From positions 41,581,862 to 41,645,861 of the forward strand of contig CM055110.1 in assembly GCA_029204225.1 (NCBI GenBank): 64,000 bases of DNA, in the 5' to 3' direction. Of the stretch, positions 1-11,639 are shown piece by piece. The first letter of the stretch is position 1, and each line of letters opens with the position of its first letter. This stretch comes from Diphasiastrum complanatum (taxonomy: Eukaryota > Streptophyta > Lycopodiopsida > Lycopodiales > Lycopodiaceae). A program made the translations under genes and the position numbers. The notes below the pieces were generated by a model. That model did no database searches, was not told where the DNA came from, and saw nothing but the letters and a program-made list of their open reading frames with translations.

Positions 1-429
1 TTCGGGTGTAAAGCACGGGTGGTTAGCTACCGGTGCGGGATAGCTGCCGATCGTTTAGCTATAAGGGCTATCGACCAAAAAGTGGTGGGGCGTGACTGAG
101 GCAATGTGCTGCTTAATGGTGAAAGCACGGATGGTTGGATGGATGTTTCCCCGTGGGCTATTCTGTGATAGATTTGTGTGGGCGCGGCTAGGCAAAGGTC
201 CTACGTCCGGTCTCAGGGGGGGTTTGTGGCTTGAGAGGGATCCTCTATGTTTGCTTTGGTTGGTATGTTCCGTTTGTCGTGTGCTTGCTTGGACACAAAT
301 GACCTGGTTCCTACTTGGCTCTCAGGTGATGTGGGCGTGCTAAGTTTGAGGAAGGGATATTTTCATTGAAGCTGATTTAATAAAGAAGAAAAGAGAGCTG
401 TGGGGCCTGGCTGACAGAAGGGAGAGCTT
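1..429. other. Unassigned sequence, no gene recognised
   Basis: The longest open frame here (92-343, plus) has no recognisable motif and an unusual composition rich in W, C and L. The stretch probably belongs to a transposon or to flanking DNA beyond the broken end of the minus-strand gypsy. No LTR match to 6763-7585 was seen. Confidence 0.3.
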
Positions 430-739
430 CAAATATAAAAAGGATTGAGGCAATAATTTGTTGGAAGTACACCTCTGACTATAATGGAGGACCATCTTGA
501 AGAGTTACGAGCACTGACGGACGGAGAAGAGCTGACTCGAGAATACAGCTCTCGCATGCATCGAGATGGCACCAGGTCCAAGTCGAGAAAGAAAGAGCGT
601 ATGCACTCCACAGTGGCGCCCCTCCATGAAGAGATGGGTGGCCCTTCTGAACCTACACCAAGAGATGAACCCTTGCCAGAGGCACAACAGGACCTCTTTG
701 AAGTGTTGTTTTCCCTTGCAAACTACTATCCGAAAATCA

Positions 740-2015
740 AACTCCAACAACAGAAGTAGACATCTAGTGATTCGTGTTGCAAGTTTTATTAACGAAATAG
801 AGCAAGGGTTGATGGTCCATATAAAAAGCAAAATGTGTGTCCATCAAGTAATGTCAAAATTTCTTAACTGCATAGATCATTGCCAGTGCTTCCCACTCTA
901 TGGTTGAATAGTTCAGTTCGGTATCACTGAGCTGTCGGCTTGCAAACGGGATTGAAAAATCCTTTTGTATTCACCTGGCTGGGTTAAGACTGCTCCAACT
1001 GCATACTTTGATGCGTTCGTATGAACGTGAAACTCAATGGACCAATTGGGTGGGCGTAAGATCGGTGCTGAAACCAATGCATCCTTAAGCTTTTGGAAAG
1101 CCCTTAGGGCTTCCTCATTCCAATGTGGATCTGTTGTGAGTTTGTAGATTGGTCTGGCTAACTCCGCAAAATCAAGAATGAAGATCCTATAATAGTTAGC
1201 ATGACCCATGAAAATGTAGACCTCGCGGATCGTCCCTGGTGGTGGTAGATCAATAATGATCCTGATCTTTGATAGATCTGTGGCGATCCCGTGTCTTGAC
1301 ACTATATGGCCGAGTATCAAGCCATGTGTCACCCAGAATTGACATTTTTTTGGATTTAGGGAGACTTGGTAGTCGCGGCATTTTTGTAACACCTTCTCCA
1401 AATTGGATAAGTGTTTTGAATCTGGTCCATGCACGCACAGATCGTCCAAGAAAATTTCCAGAAATTTTTGCAAATAATCTTTGAATGCCACCTGTATGAC
1501 TCACTGGAAAGTGCCTGGGGCATTGCAAAGTCCGAAAGGCATCACTTTATAGGCATAGGTTCCCCATTCCGTGGCAAATGTTGTCTTGTGCTGGTCCTAG
1601 GGGGCTATTTTCACTTGGTTATAGCCACTGAAGCCGTCCAGAAAATTGTAGGCTTCACGCCAGCTACCCTATCGAGGATGCTTTTCATAAATGGTAAAGA
1701 AAAATGGTCCTTTTTGGTAACTGCATTTAGCGCCTTCAGATTTACACAGATCCACATTTTGCCATTCTTCTTGGGTACTATAACTATCGGCGATACCCAT
1801 TCTGTGTGCTCGATCTCGTAAATGAAATATGCGTCCATCAGCTTTTGCAACTCATGCTTGATCAGTTTTGTATAATTCGGGTTGCAGCGGTAGTAACGGC
1901 TCACCTTGGGGACTGCTTCGTCCACCAAGGGTATGGTACGTTGGACTACTGTTGGCGGAATGCCCTTTAGATCACTATAGCTCCAGACAAAACAGTCTTT
2001 ATATTCCACCAACAA
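740..2015 (-). pseudogene. Reverse transcriptase-RNase H of the Tat/Athila-like gypsy
   Basis: RT begins in the frame 2015-1611 (EWVSPIVIVPKKNGK; LNAVTKKDHFSLPF) and continues after frameshifts through [14 protein letters not shown] to the frame 1491-913, with the catalytic motif FLDDL and MGHANYYR in the thumb/connection. RNase H starts at FHVHTNASKYAVGAVL. It is traceable through LNYSTIEWEALAMIYAVKKF (about 905-845) to MDHQPLLYFVNK and LLEFDFRIVVCKGKQHF near 745. At least one in-frame stop and several frameshifts are present. Sequence below 740 may be a decayed RNase H-integrase linker. Confidence 0.85.
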
Positions 2016-2147
2016 GGATCGTAGTCTCTTGAACTACGTGGGTGTTAACTGCTCTCCCACATGCACTATCTTTTCTTCTTCTCCTGGCTCCACAAAATTC
2101 ATCGGCTGTGTTCGTGCAGGTCCCTCAAAGACTTGTTCCACTGGTGC

Positions 2148-2909
2148 CTAACTTTGATCAGGTTCTCGCTGGGCTTGCGACATCATGATTACCACGTCGT
2201 CCAAAGTATAATTCTTGAAAGTATCCGGCATCTCGTGAACTGGAGCTCTTCGAGATTCCTCCTTCAGCATATTGATCTTGGCCCGGCTGGTCATTTTTTG
2301 TTTTTCTGTCACCTGTGTAGAAGATGACGCTGTGTCTGAGTCCAACTGGAGTGACTTCAAGGAATTCAACACCTTGTTTTTGCTCTTTTTTGTCATTTTG
2401 GTGGGTTCTTCCTTGTTGTCTTTCTTCGAGACTGCCGTGACATTCGCCTCATGGTTGCAAATGTCGACGTCTACTGTAGCTATCGACTCTTTGGGTAGGT
2501 CACTCCATCGGATCACCTGGTTGTAGCATTGCTTCAACTGATTCTTTTTATTCGTAGGCGCCTTGGGTGGATCGATCCTTGAGACTTTCGCCATAGCCAA
2601 CTTTTGTGGTGGTTGAGCTGGTACCTTCTTGGTTCCGTAACGATATGGGTCCATGTGGTGTAGGACCTGTTCATCAGTCAGCTCAACCTCCTTATTATAA
2701 GTTAGAGCATGTTGCCAAGAGACTAGATCATCGTCCACTAGGTTCTCAGTAGGCTCCGCTGACAGCCATGTTATGTTTATCATATTCATCCCAAATGTGA
2801 CTGGTGTGTCCATCGTGTAACATTTGGGTGAAGATGTACTAGGTTCTAGATCTGATTCATATTGACATGCCTGGCAGTCAATAGTTGCTAATGCACCTGT
2901 CCATCTCAC
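2148..2909 (-). pseudogene. Protease-RT linker open frame, function unknown
   Basis: A 253-residue open frame lies between protease and RT of the same element. It is rich in K, S, T and E, with a lysine cluster around EEPTKMTKKSKNK, and has no motif I recognise. Long linkers in this position are usual in Tat/Athila polyproteins. Its openness next to broken neighbours may be chance. Confidence 0.5.
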
Positions 2910-2921
2910 GACATCCGTCTC

Positions 2922-3635
2922 TTAATGACAGTGACCTCCCTTGGCTGGCCTTGGGCGATCAATCATATGATCTGTCGTGGATGATCCGTTATCAGCCTTG
3001 GGTGCAATAGGTTTCACTGCCCATGTGGTTGGATCGACTTTTATACCATGTTCTCTGTTCTCGAAGGTGAGTTTCCCTGTACTCCAGTTGTGTACTACTT
3101 GCATAGTCCTCAACCATGGTCTTCCCAGTAAAACACGGTATGCAGATGGAGATTCACGTATATCCATGACTACAAAAGTAATCACAAACTACATGCCTAC
3201 TATTTTTACGGGGATATCGGCAACTACACCTTTTGGTTTCACACATGATTGATCTGCTAGCTTGATGGCGAATCTTGCTAGCTTCAATCCTTGTAGACCC
3301 CATTTTTCATATAAAGTAGTGGAGATCAGATTGACACCCGATCCTCCATCTACCACTGTCGCCTCATCCTTGTATCTCTTGTGTTTGATTGGCAAAGTGA
3401 TGTTGTGTTCCTCACTTTCCCATGCTACTCCAATGTGGAGGACATTATTTGTTTCATCATAGCCCGCACAATATATGGGCTCAGGCGCTACTGGCTCCTC
3501 ATCTGCTTTGGCCCATTTAGCTAGAAGGCTTTTGGCTTGTGGTGCAATCTGCAGTAGTTCTCCAAGTGGTAAACAAATATGGCTTGACAGTAAAAGTGTG
3601 AGCCTTTCAGTGCGTGGTTCCTTGGGCTCCACCAT
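2922..3635 (-). pseudogene. Aspartic protease region of the Tat/Athila-like gypsy
   Basis: Two open frames (3635-3189 and 3185-2922) form a retropepsin-like domain. The active-site segment reads VVDGGSGVNLI, with Asp kept in a D-G-G rather than D-S/T-G context. The flap-distal motif LLGRPWLR is present further on. This enzyme would cut the Gag-Pol polyprotein. A stop separates the halves. Confidence 0.75.
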
Positions 3636-3989
3636 GTGAAAAGGTGGTTCATGTTGTTCTGATCAGTGCGCAGTGGTGAGCCCATTTGCGGTTCCCGTTC
3701 GGCGCCGACTAGAGGTTCTATGGGATTGTCTCTTTCTTGCTCTTTTTCCTCCGCTTGTGCTTAATGTACCCATTTTCTTATTTTTTGGTACTGTCTTTTC
3801 TCTTCCCTCACATTTGGATATGGCGCTGAAGTTGAGGGTTGGTCGTCAGTGACCGATGGTGGTGGTGAGGGAGCCACTTCCTTCCTCTTCTGTGCTCATG
3901 TAACAGCTAACATAGGAGCGTGGAATTGTTCACCTTCTGATGGCATCCCTGCTGGAACTGCTGGTTGCTATATGGCAATGAAGTTAAGA

Positions 3990-5300
3990 GGTGCACTGGT
4001 TCCAGGTTTAAATGGACAATTCTTGTAATAATGTCCATAACTGCATTCTCGGCAGAAGGTTGTATATTTTCCCTTGTAGGGACACTTTGCTATTCTGTGT
4101 CCTTCACCGCATGCGTAGCAGCGTAATTTCTTCCGCCTTGGCGCTAAGTTTGAGCTGCATAGGCCGAAACATATTCATTTATGGCAGGATCCATAAATGG
4201 TTCATCTGGTCCGTACCATTGCTGCTGCTCAGGTTGAGGTGGCATTTGCATCTTTGGTTCCGCTGCTGTCAGGTCTACATGGGCCACTTGTTGATTGGCT
4301 GGCCCTGGTGGAGCAGGTAAGGCCATACGTTGTGGTTGATTTGGTGCGCCATACCTTGGTGCCGCATTGGGTGCCCCTTGATGATAAGGATAGGAAGTCT
4401 GATAAGGACTTCTCTTTTGTTGAACAATCTGGGGGTTAAACGGACAAAATGCCGTATCGTGCGATGTTGCATTGCACAGATGGTAGAATCTATGTGTCAG
4501 TCTCAGATTTTGCTTTAGGACTGGACACTCGTTTGTTGTATGGTTTTGCATGCATATTGAACACCATACATTCTCCCGTCAAGGGTACTGCAGCTGGTTT
4601 GGTTCCGGTTGATGTGGAGTTACTACTACAGTTCCTTGTAAGGCCTTCAGTTTTTGGTCAAACTGCGCCTAAGTTGCTCCATCTGTTGTTTGTGTAATTT
4701 TGTCATTTGCTCCAGCAGCAATTTTGAGGATAGAGCGAATGTGTTTGATGATGATGATGCGATCGAGGGAGTAGGAGTGTGGGTGAAAGGATATTCGTCG
4801 TCAGATCCCTCATCTTCTTCCCTGATGGCATCTTCCATAGCTTCTTGTAGAGTAGCGTACTGCTCCCATCGTTTCACTTCTCTTCTGATGTTTCGTGGTA
4901 ATCCGGCTAGGAACCACATGATCACCGCATGATCGGGAGTCAGGGCTGCACTGCACTCGGATTGTAGATGTTTGACCCGTTCAATATAGTCTCGGACCCT
5001 TTCTCGTTTTCCCATCTTGACCTTGCTCAACAGGAGAAACGGGTCTTCTAGAAACCTTCTTGGTTTAAAATGTGTAATGAGAGCCACTTCAACCGCTTCC
5101 CAGGTGGATTTTTCTTCCTCTGACAGGTTAAAAAACCAATCCTGAGCCACTTCTAGTAAGGACATAGAAAATAGCATCAGCTTCTCCACAGGTGTCCGTT
5201 CATCGTAGATTTCACAAGCTTGCTTGTAGATCTGGAGAAATTAGATGGGATCTGATGATTCGTCATATTTTGGTATTTCCATCCGTGGTGCTCTCTAGAC
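3990..5300 (-). pseudogene. Degenerate gag of the Tat/Athila-like gypsy
   Basis: Capsid-like Retrotrans_gag sequence is read from about 5290 (MEIPKYDESSDPI, then a stop) into the 180-residue open frame 5189-4647, which contains AQDWFFNLSEEEKSTW and ITHFKPRRF. It continues at 4551-4144 with a CCHC-like segment (CNATSHDTAFC). Two more knuckle-like motifs follow near 4130-4030 (CYACGEGHRIAKC and CRECSYGHYYKNC). Gag forms the virus-like particle, and the knuckles bind element RNA. Frameshifts and stops separate the pieces, so no full Gag can be made. Confidence 0.8.
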
Positions 5301-5643
5301 TGCCTGCAAGGGAGTGATAGGTACGGGTTGGCCCATTGGATCCATTGGTGCTGGTTCCGGTTCTGCCTCTTGTTGCACAGCTGCTAATCTGGAAAGGTGT
5401 GGTGTCTGATTTGCTATCCTTCATGCTATTGATCATCCCGATCTCATATTCATCCGATGGTGGGTTCCAAAGTGATTGGATCTTGCTTATACAGTAGGAT
5501 GCAATCTGGATCTTCAAAGATCTGATTGATCTGATCGGTCGGAAGTGAATTTTAGGCCCTTTACGGTGGTTTTTCCTTGATAACTTTTTACTCCTTGCAC
5601 TGATTGACCTGAGATTTTGACAGTAGCTGGATCTGATGTACAT

Positions 5644-6744
5644 CTTTCCACTGCTCTATTTTGCAAGGGTTATCTTGTGCAAGGGCTGGTTGTGCAAGGG
5701 TTCTTTATCTATTTTTGCAGGTAAAAAACTTGATATCTTTCAGATCTCCGAGAAGTAACTCTCGCAAGGTTCACAGTAGCTGGATCTGGGTCAGATCTCA
5801 CTATAGAATTCTCTGTGAGAGTTAACTCTTGCAAGAAGTAAAAATTTCACTGTCTACGAGGGTTCAAAACCACTTTTTTGGCTTGTTCACCAGATCTTCA
5901 CACTAACTCTCACAGGCTTCATCATTGATGTAAATTGCCATTCTGAATCGATTGAAAGGGTCCGCGAGAGATTTACTGGAAGGATTTGTTGGATCTTCAC
6001 TTTTTAGTGATTTTTAGCACTTAAATCCAATTTTGTGCTCACTAAAATCAGACTAACTCTCGCAAGCTCTTTTGTGTCCTGGTCTCACTAAGATGGAACT
6101 TCATAATCCTCTGCGAGAGTTTTTGACCACTAGAACTGAAAATTTTGCTGTCTGCGAGGGTTTACTGGTACTTTCCGATCTTTTTTTCACTCGGAACTCT
6201 TGCACAGACACTTAGATATCAAACTAACTCTCGCAAGCTTCTCTGTGTCCTGGTCTCACTGAGATGGAACTTCAGAGGGCTCTGCGAGAGTTCTTATGAA
6301 GATTTGAATTTTTTTGGACTTTTCAAGGGTTTTTTTAATTTTTTTATGATTTTTCTCTGATTTTTATAATCTGCTTGGAACTAACTCTCGCAGGATTCTA
6401 TGCAGGTCTGGGACAGTACCCTGGAGCTGCTGCCAGTCATGCAAGGGTTAATTCTCACTGCTTCTGGAGATATAAAAATCTGATGAGATTTTAAGCTCTT
6501 TTTTCCTCTAAAATACAGATTGGTTTGTTTTTTTGATTTTTTTTGGCTGGTTGGTTTGGGTTTCAAGCCCTTAGAGGCTGTTCAGGGCCTCCTCTACCCT
6601 CTCACACCTCCTCCGCTAGCTGTGAACAGTCCAAACACAAAAAAATACAGAAAACTAACTCTAAACTCCCAAAAATCTACCTAAACTACTCTAGAAAGTA
6701 AGAAAATAACTAAAATGCAGCTAAACGAGTTAGTGGAAACCTAT
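5644..6744 (-). repeat. Untranslated leader with dispersed inverted repeats
   Basis: No coding frame was recognised. The leader carries repeated short motifs AACTCTCGCAAG and its near complement CTCTGCGAGAGTT, at about 5755, 5815, 6052, 6109, 6223, 6280 and 6380. Two longer related units, 6051-6124 and 6221-6294, each begin with one motif and end with its complement, so each could fold into a long hairpin. Confidence 0.7.
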
Positions 6745-6761
6745 CCCCGGCAACGGCGCCA
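6745..6761 (-). other. Primer-binding site, tRNA-Asp type
   Basis: The minus strand reads TGGCGCCGTTGCCGGGG, which pairs with the 3' end of plant tRNA-Asp. It lies one base inside the LTR end. This site primes minus-strand DNA synthesis in Tat/Athila-type elements. Confidence 0.9.
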
Positions 6762-6762
6762 C

Positions 6763-7585
6763 TGTAGGGTCGAAGATCTTGCATAGTATAGCCCTCCCGC
6801 CTGTCAACAAGGGTTAGATCACTGGATAGGTACCTAACTATGCATAGATGCTACTTTTAGTTATTTTCCTACTTTCTCCCTTAACTCTACTCACCACTAG
6901 CACTACTATCCTTTAACTCTCGTCCTCTACACTAACATTCATCATGATTTGGGTGAAGGGAAGGGATAGAAAAGAAGAGGTTTAGAAGAGAAGAGATAAA
7001 GAGAGAGAGATAGAGAGTGAGGGTGGAGGTTAGCTCAAATGCTCCTTATGCTTGCTAATAGAAAAGCATTCACTATGGCAAACAATAAACATGAAAATAG
7101 AAAGCAACGGAAAACACAATCAAGAACATTAGCAAGTAGTGAATAGCAAATGAGGATGCTTCTCTTTCAAAAATGGTAGAGTTACCTCCTTCTCATTAAG
7201 CATCCCAAATAGTGTACAAATGGTGTCTTTTTATAAAATGGGGAAGGCCCTTGCCCCTCAATCCTATTGGCTAATATTCACAATGATTCTATCCATTCTT
7301 GGACCCAACTTGATCCAAGGGTCCACAAAAAGTACATTAGAAATCACAAGATTCATGTGAGTCCCAATTTGGACCCAACTCTAAAAAGTGATCTCTAAGT
7401 TTAAAAATGACATTGGGCCTCTAGTTTTATTTTAATTCCAAGGCCCAAGTCATGTTTATTTTATTTACAACTTTATTTGCGTGCTCGTTGGGCCATAAGC
7501 TTATACACGCAGGATGCCATGCCCTCACAACACATTTTATTGGATGATTTTATTTATTTAAACTTTGTTGGGAATACCCCCAACA
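6763..7585 (-). repeat. 5' LTR of the Tat/Athila-like gypsy
   Basis: About 823 bp. On the minus strand it starts TGTTGGGGGTATTCC and ends ACCCTACA, directly before the primer-binding site, so it has the canonical TG...CA ends. A TATA-like box (TATAAAAA on the minus strand) lies near 7228-7238 and could mark the U3/R boundary. No second copy is in the window, so the boundaries rest on terminal dinucleotides and PBS spacing. Confidence 0.75.
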
Positions 7586-9090
7586 CTAGTTATGGATCTG
7601 AAATTTCCAGCAAGTTAATACACTTTGAAGTAGTTGAAATTCAGTTTGCATGCTGGATCTTCCCATGTGTTTGGATTCTAGGCTCTTTTGTGGCCAAATT
7701 TGGTTTGTTTTCCATGATTTTGGCACAAAATAGAGGGTAGAATTCAAAATCCAGCAAGTTCAGATCAATTGATTGGTTGTAACTCTGTATTTTGGATCGC
7801 ATGTGGATTTGGAAAACGTTCTTGCCATTAAATTCCAATTGGGCATGGTGAAAAAACCAAGAAAGGGCTAAAATTCATGATTTTTGCTTGTTTTTCATGG
7901 AATTGGATGGTAGGAGGTTTTTGAACATCAATTGAAGCTTAAAAAAGATGAATCATAGTCTTTTGAGGCTATCCTAGAAGTTAGAGCCAAGAATTCCAGT
8001 AATTGGGTTTGTAGAAAGTAAAAAATTGACCAATTTTGGTGAATTTTGGGGGATGGATTTCTCTAAATCCATATGAGGATCATTCTGGATTTTTTCTAGC
8101 ATGATTTGTATTCATTTTTACCTTCCCAGCAAGCTATCAGACCTGTAAATTGATGGGTAGAGGCTTATGTTTCAATTCCATCAAGTTTGTAGCAATTTTG
8201 ACTTCTAGAAATCAAGAATTCATGGTTCTTAGCCAATACTGCTTCATAGGATCTGTATGAAGGCTTCATGGAACTCTTAGAGACCATTTAAGACTACTTG
8301 GATCATCACTTTTAGGCTTGGTTGAGTGTTTGCAAGCTTTTAGACATATTGGCCTTGAAAAAGTGCGCCCTCCTACTGGTTAATTGGTTGTTCTAAACTC
8401 GCACGTGTGAATCCTAGGTGGTTGGCTGACATGGCAAGTGTCTTTTTCACTAGGTCTCCCTCTGTATGGAGCTTTACAGCACCCAATTTGGTGTCCTGTA
8501 GCCAAAGATATGATCTTCTGAAGTTTTGCAATTTTGTGAACAAAATTGTAAAATTTCCAATTGTTCTGATTGCATGCATGACAATTTCCTATTTTGAGGT
8601 ACTGTGCTTGCATGGAATGTTTGCATGTGGATTCTCAGAGTGATTTTGACATGCATGAGTAGTTTATATCTGTTTTGAGTGGTCATATGCATGTACTCTG
8701 ATTGATAGATACAAAACTAGATTTTATAGTTGACAATTTTCGTAGAACTTGATTTTACGTAAAATTCCGTAATCGCATGTCTTGCATGCTTGAGGAACAT
8801 TAACAGAGTAAAATTAAGAATCGAACAGTGAATCAAATTTTCGATTTCGATTGCTTAATAACTGACAGTGATTTTTTATGAATTTTTAGAAACGTAAAAT
8901 AAAAAAAAATTTAAAAGTGCGAAAACTCGAAATTTTTAGTTTTTTCAGTTTCTTGTAATATCTATAAAATTGACGAAAAATAGTGATTTGACCATAGTGG
9001 AGTCAATTTCAGTCAGTTTTTGGTCAACAATACTTCACTATGAGTTTGTTATTAACTAAATTTAGTAATTTCCAAGATAGATAAATCGAG
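7586..9090. other. AT-rich non-coding stretch upstream of the chromovirus
   Basis: No coding similarity was recognised on either strand; the overlapping short frames at 8373-8692 look like chance. The last about 400 bp directly precede the gag ATG at 9091 and are probably the retroelement leader. No 5' LTR resembling 13323 onward and no tRNA-iMet primer site was found here. Confidence 0.4.
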
Positions 9091-9999
9091 ATGGCCAAAA
9101 AAACTTCAAATCAAGCTGCAAATCCAGGTGCACCATCTTATATGGTGATTTGTCAGCAGTTGAGTACGACACTCAATGATATGAATAATCGTAATTAGAT
9201 GAGAGATCAGGAAATGGAGGTTCTTTTGAATCAAGTCAAATTGATGTCTTCACCCAATTTCGGTTTTCAACCGAAGATTTATGCGGGCGAGAAGAAGGAG
9301 AAGAAACCTGAGGTCATCGGGGGCTGGCTGGCCAAGTGGAGTAGTTACTTCAATCTGCACGGTGTTCTTGATGAGAAGGAAATTGAAAGTGTTGTTCTTA
9401 CACGACAAAGCGTCATCGTGGTGGCGAGATTTATCGGTGAAGCCAACTACTTGGGAGGCATTTGTGGAAGTTTTCAAGAAAGCTTTTGTATTTGCTGATG
9501 ACGTGGACTACTACCTGAAGTTCGTGAACTGCAAGATGGGTACAAAGAGCTTAGACTCTTATATATAGGAATTCATGGAACTATGGAATAGGGTTTCATC
9601 ATTCGATGCGAAGTTGGCACTTTGGCAGTTTTCCTAGGTTTGCCAACCGACTATCAAAATGAATGCAGGCGAAATGTGCTTCAAAACCTCGAGGATGCAT
9701 TTCGGATTGCAAAAGCATATGATTCCATAGTGGTGGCATCCAGGAAGCAGTTTGCACAAATTCCGACCACTTTGAAAACCAAGAAGGGTAAGAAGCGCGA
9801 TTCAGACCAAGCAAAATATTTTGACAAATTAGATCAAGCAGCATCGAGACCCAGGAAGCCGAAGAGAAAGATATTCAAGAAATCTATGTCCCGGGAAAAG
9901 GCTAAAAGAGAGAACTTATGTTTTGTCTGTAAGAAGCCTGGACATATGATGAAATTTTGTCCAAAAAGAAAGAAAGTGTCTGCTCACGTGATTGAAATC
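9091..9999 (+). pseudogene. Chromovirus gag
   Basis: Starts at ATG 9091 (MAKKTSNQAANPGAP); the frame is broken by a TAG near 9196 and by later frameshifts. Core capsid-like sequence (KWSSYFNLHGVLDEKE, then SSWWRDLSVKPTTWEAFVEVF in another frame) is followed by a basic region and one CCHC knuckle, CFVCKKPGHMMKFC, near 9920-9960. It would package element RNA. It cannot be translated as one protein. Confidence 0.8.
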
Positions 10000-10560
10000 C
10001 CAGGAGACAATGGTAAGACTTTGAAAATTAACTGGACTGATTGTGAGTGTGAATGTTCTTTTAGTACTATTTCTTTCTTGCCTAATAAACTTTTCCGTTT
10101 AGCTGGCACAGTTAAAGATCAAGAAGTGAGTATTTTATTGGGCAGTGGTTCAACTCATAATTTTATTAATTCTCATCTTGTGTAGAAACTCAGCTTGGAA
10201 ACTAAAGCCAGCAATCATAGATATAAAGTTGATCTAGGTTCAGGAGTAGAGTTGGAGACTTGGAACGTAAAAGTCTCAAAGCTCCCAGTTTTGATGCAAG
10301 GACACACGAAATTAGTTAATTTTCATGTTTTAGACCTAGCTCGTACTGATTTAATCTTAGGTTATGAATGGTTATTTAGTAAATCACCTTCTCTGTTAAT
10401 TGATTTTGAGAAGCATGTTCTCACTTTCAAGGAGGGTGATAAGGTAGTTACATTATTTGGTAGTAATTTTGTACGTCCCTTGGGTCAGATTTCTACAATT
10501 AATGAATTGGAAACATTGGATTATTCAAAGTATGAAGTTTTTTCAATTTGTTTATTCCAA
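10000..10560 (+). pseudogene. Chromovirus aspartic protease, catalytic Asp lost
   Basis: The active-site segment reads ILLGSGSTHNFI at about 10132-10170. The family normally has D-S-G-S-T-H-N-F here, so the catalytic Asp is replaced by Gly (codon GGC). A TAG follows at 10183, then the frame resumes with LDLARTDLILGYEWLFSK, matching the conserved ILG-x-x-W region. Inactive on both counts. Confidence 0.8.
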
Positions 10561-11186
10561 TTGTGGATGTTCCTGAAATGAATCTAGATGGTTGTGAATT
10601 CTCAACAGTTCTTAACTCAGTAAATTTAGATCATGAACAAGTAGTGAAAGAACAAATCATAAATGAATTTAGGGATGTTTTTTCATCTGAATCACCTCAT
10701 GGTTTACCACCGTCTAGGTCAGTAGACCACAGGGGGTGAGTTAATTCCAAGAAGTCAACCTATCTCTAGACAACCTTATAGGTTCTCTCACAAAGAGGAG
10801 ACAGAGATTTCAAATCAAATAGAAAACCATTTGAGAATGGGACATATACAACCTAATAAATTACCATGGGGCGCTCTTGTTCTTCTTAAAGCGAAGAAAT
10901 ATGGAGATTTCCGAATGTGTGTGGATTACAAGGGGCTTAATGAAGTGACTATTAAGAATAAATATCCATTACCCAGGATGGATGACCTTGTAGATCGCTT
11001 AGGTGGAGCACATATTTCACCAAGATAGATCTCAGGACAGGGTACCATCAAATAAGAATTAAGTCAGAAGATGTCCAAAAGACAGGATTTTGTTCTAGAT
11101 TTGGCCATTATGAATTTCTAGTGTTGCCATTTGGATTAATGAATGCTCCAACAACGTTCCAGCAAATGATGAATGATTTATTTCAT
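10550..11186 (+). pseudogene. Chromovirus reverse transcriptase, N-terminal two thirds
   Basis: Recognisable RT segments in order: [121 protein letters not shown], then MMNDLF. The sequence then stops abruptly at 11186. The catalytic Y-x-D-D block that should follow is missing. Confidence 0.85.
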
Positions 11187-11623
11187 GGAGAAACCACCCA
11201 ACCAATTAGAAGCATCCAATCAATCTCTAGAAGCCTCACCCCCAAGCCAAGGAACAAGAAGCATGAATGTAGAGTGAGAGCCTGACAATGAATCAGGAAC
11301 CATGATGAGGAGTAGGGCGAGTTTCGACCCATTATATAGAGCCAAAAGCATCCTGGGCACTCAACCATGCATAGCCCTATGTTTCTTGTACATAGATTCA
11401 CCTAGAATAGAGTCCTATGCATGGACCAACTATTCATAGAATTGCTATTGATAACTCTACACATGCATACACTGTCTCATACCTTGTCTAAACTCCATTT
11501 AGTGTGTTCTGGGCCTCACAAGGATATTAGTTACTTTTGGGTCACGTCCAGTATGACGTGGCATAACTAACAGCTTGTTTCACTGGAGTACCTTGTATCC
11601 AAGACTAGGAGTATATTGTATCC
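11187..11623 (-). repeat. Inverted LTR fragment inserted in the chromovirus RT
   Basis: The reverse complement closely matches 13340-13790, the 3' LTR of the same element. Open frames in the two copies translate nearly identically (CFWLYIMGRNSPYSSSWFL against CFWLYIMGPNSPYSSSWFL). The first about 25 bp of the LTR are missing. The fragment replaces the catalytic end of RT, so it arose by rearrangement rather than by normal integration. Confidence 0.85.
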
Positions 11624-11639
11624 TCGAGGAATTGAATTC

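Larger units (their letters stand above)
430..7585 (-). mobile_element. Tat/Athila-like Ty3/gypsy retrotransposon, 3'-truncated
   Basis: Read on the minus strand, the order is 5' LTR (7585-6763), a primer-binding site complementary to tRNA-Asp, a 1.1-kb leader, gag with several zinc knuckles, aspartic protease, a long linker, reverse transcriptase and RNase H. The tRNA-Asp primer site immediately after an LTR is typical of the plant Tat/Athila/Ogre group, and the RT sequence fits that group. Integrase and the 3' LTR are absent, so the element is truncated near 430-750 or continues outside the window after a rearrangement. Many stops and frameshifts show that it is dead. Confidence 0.85.
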
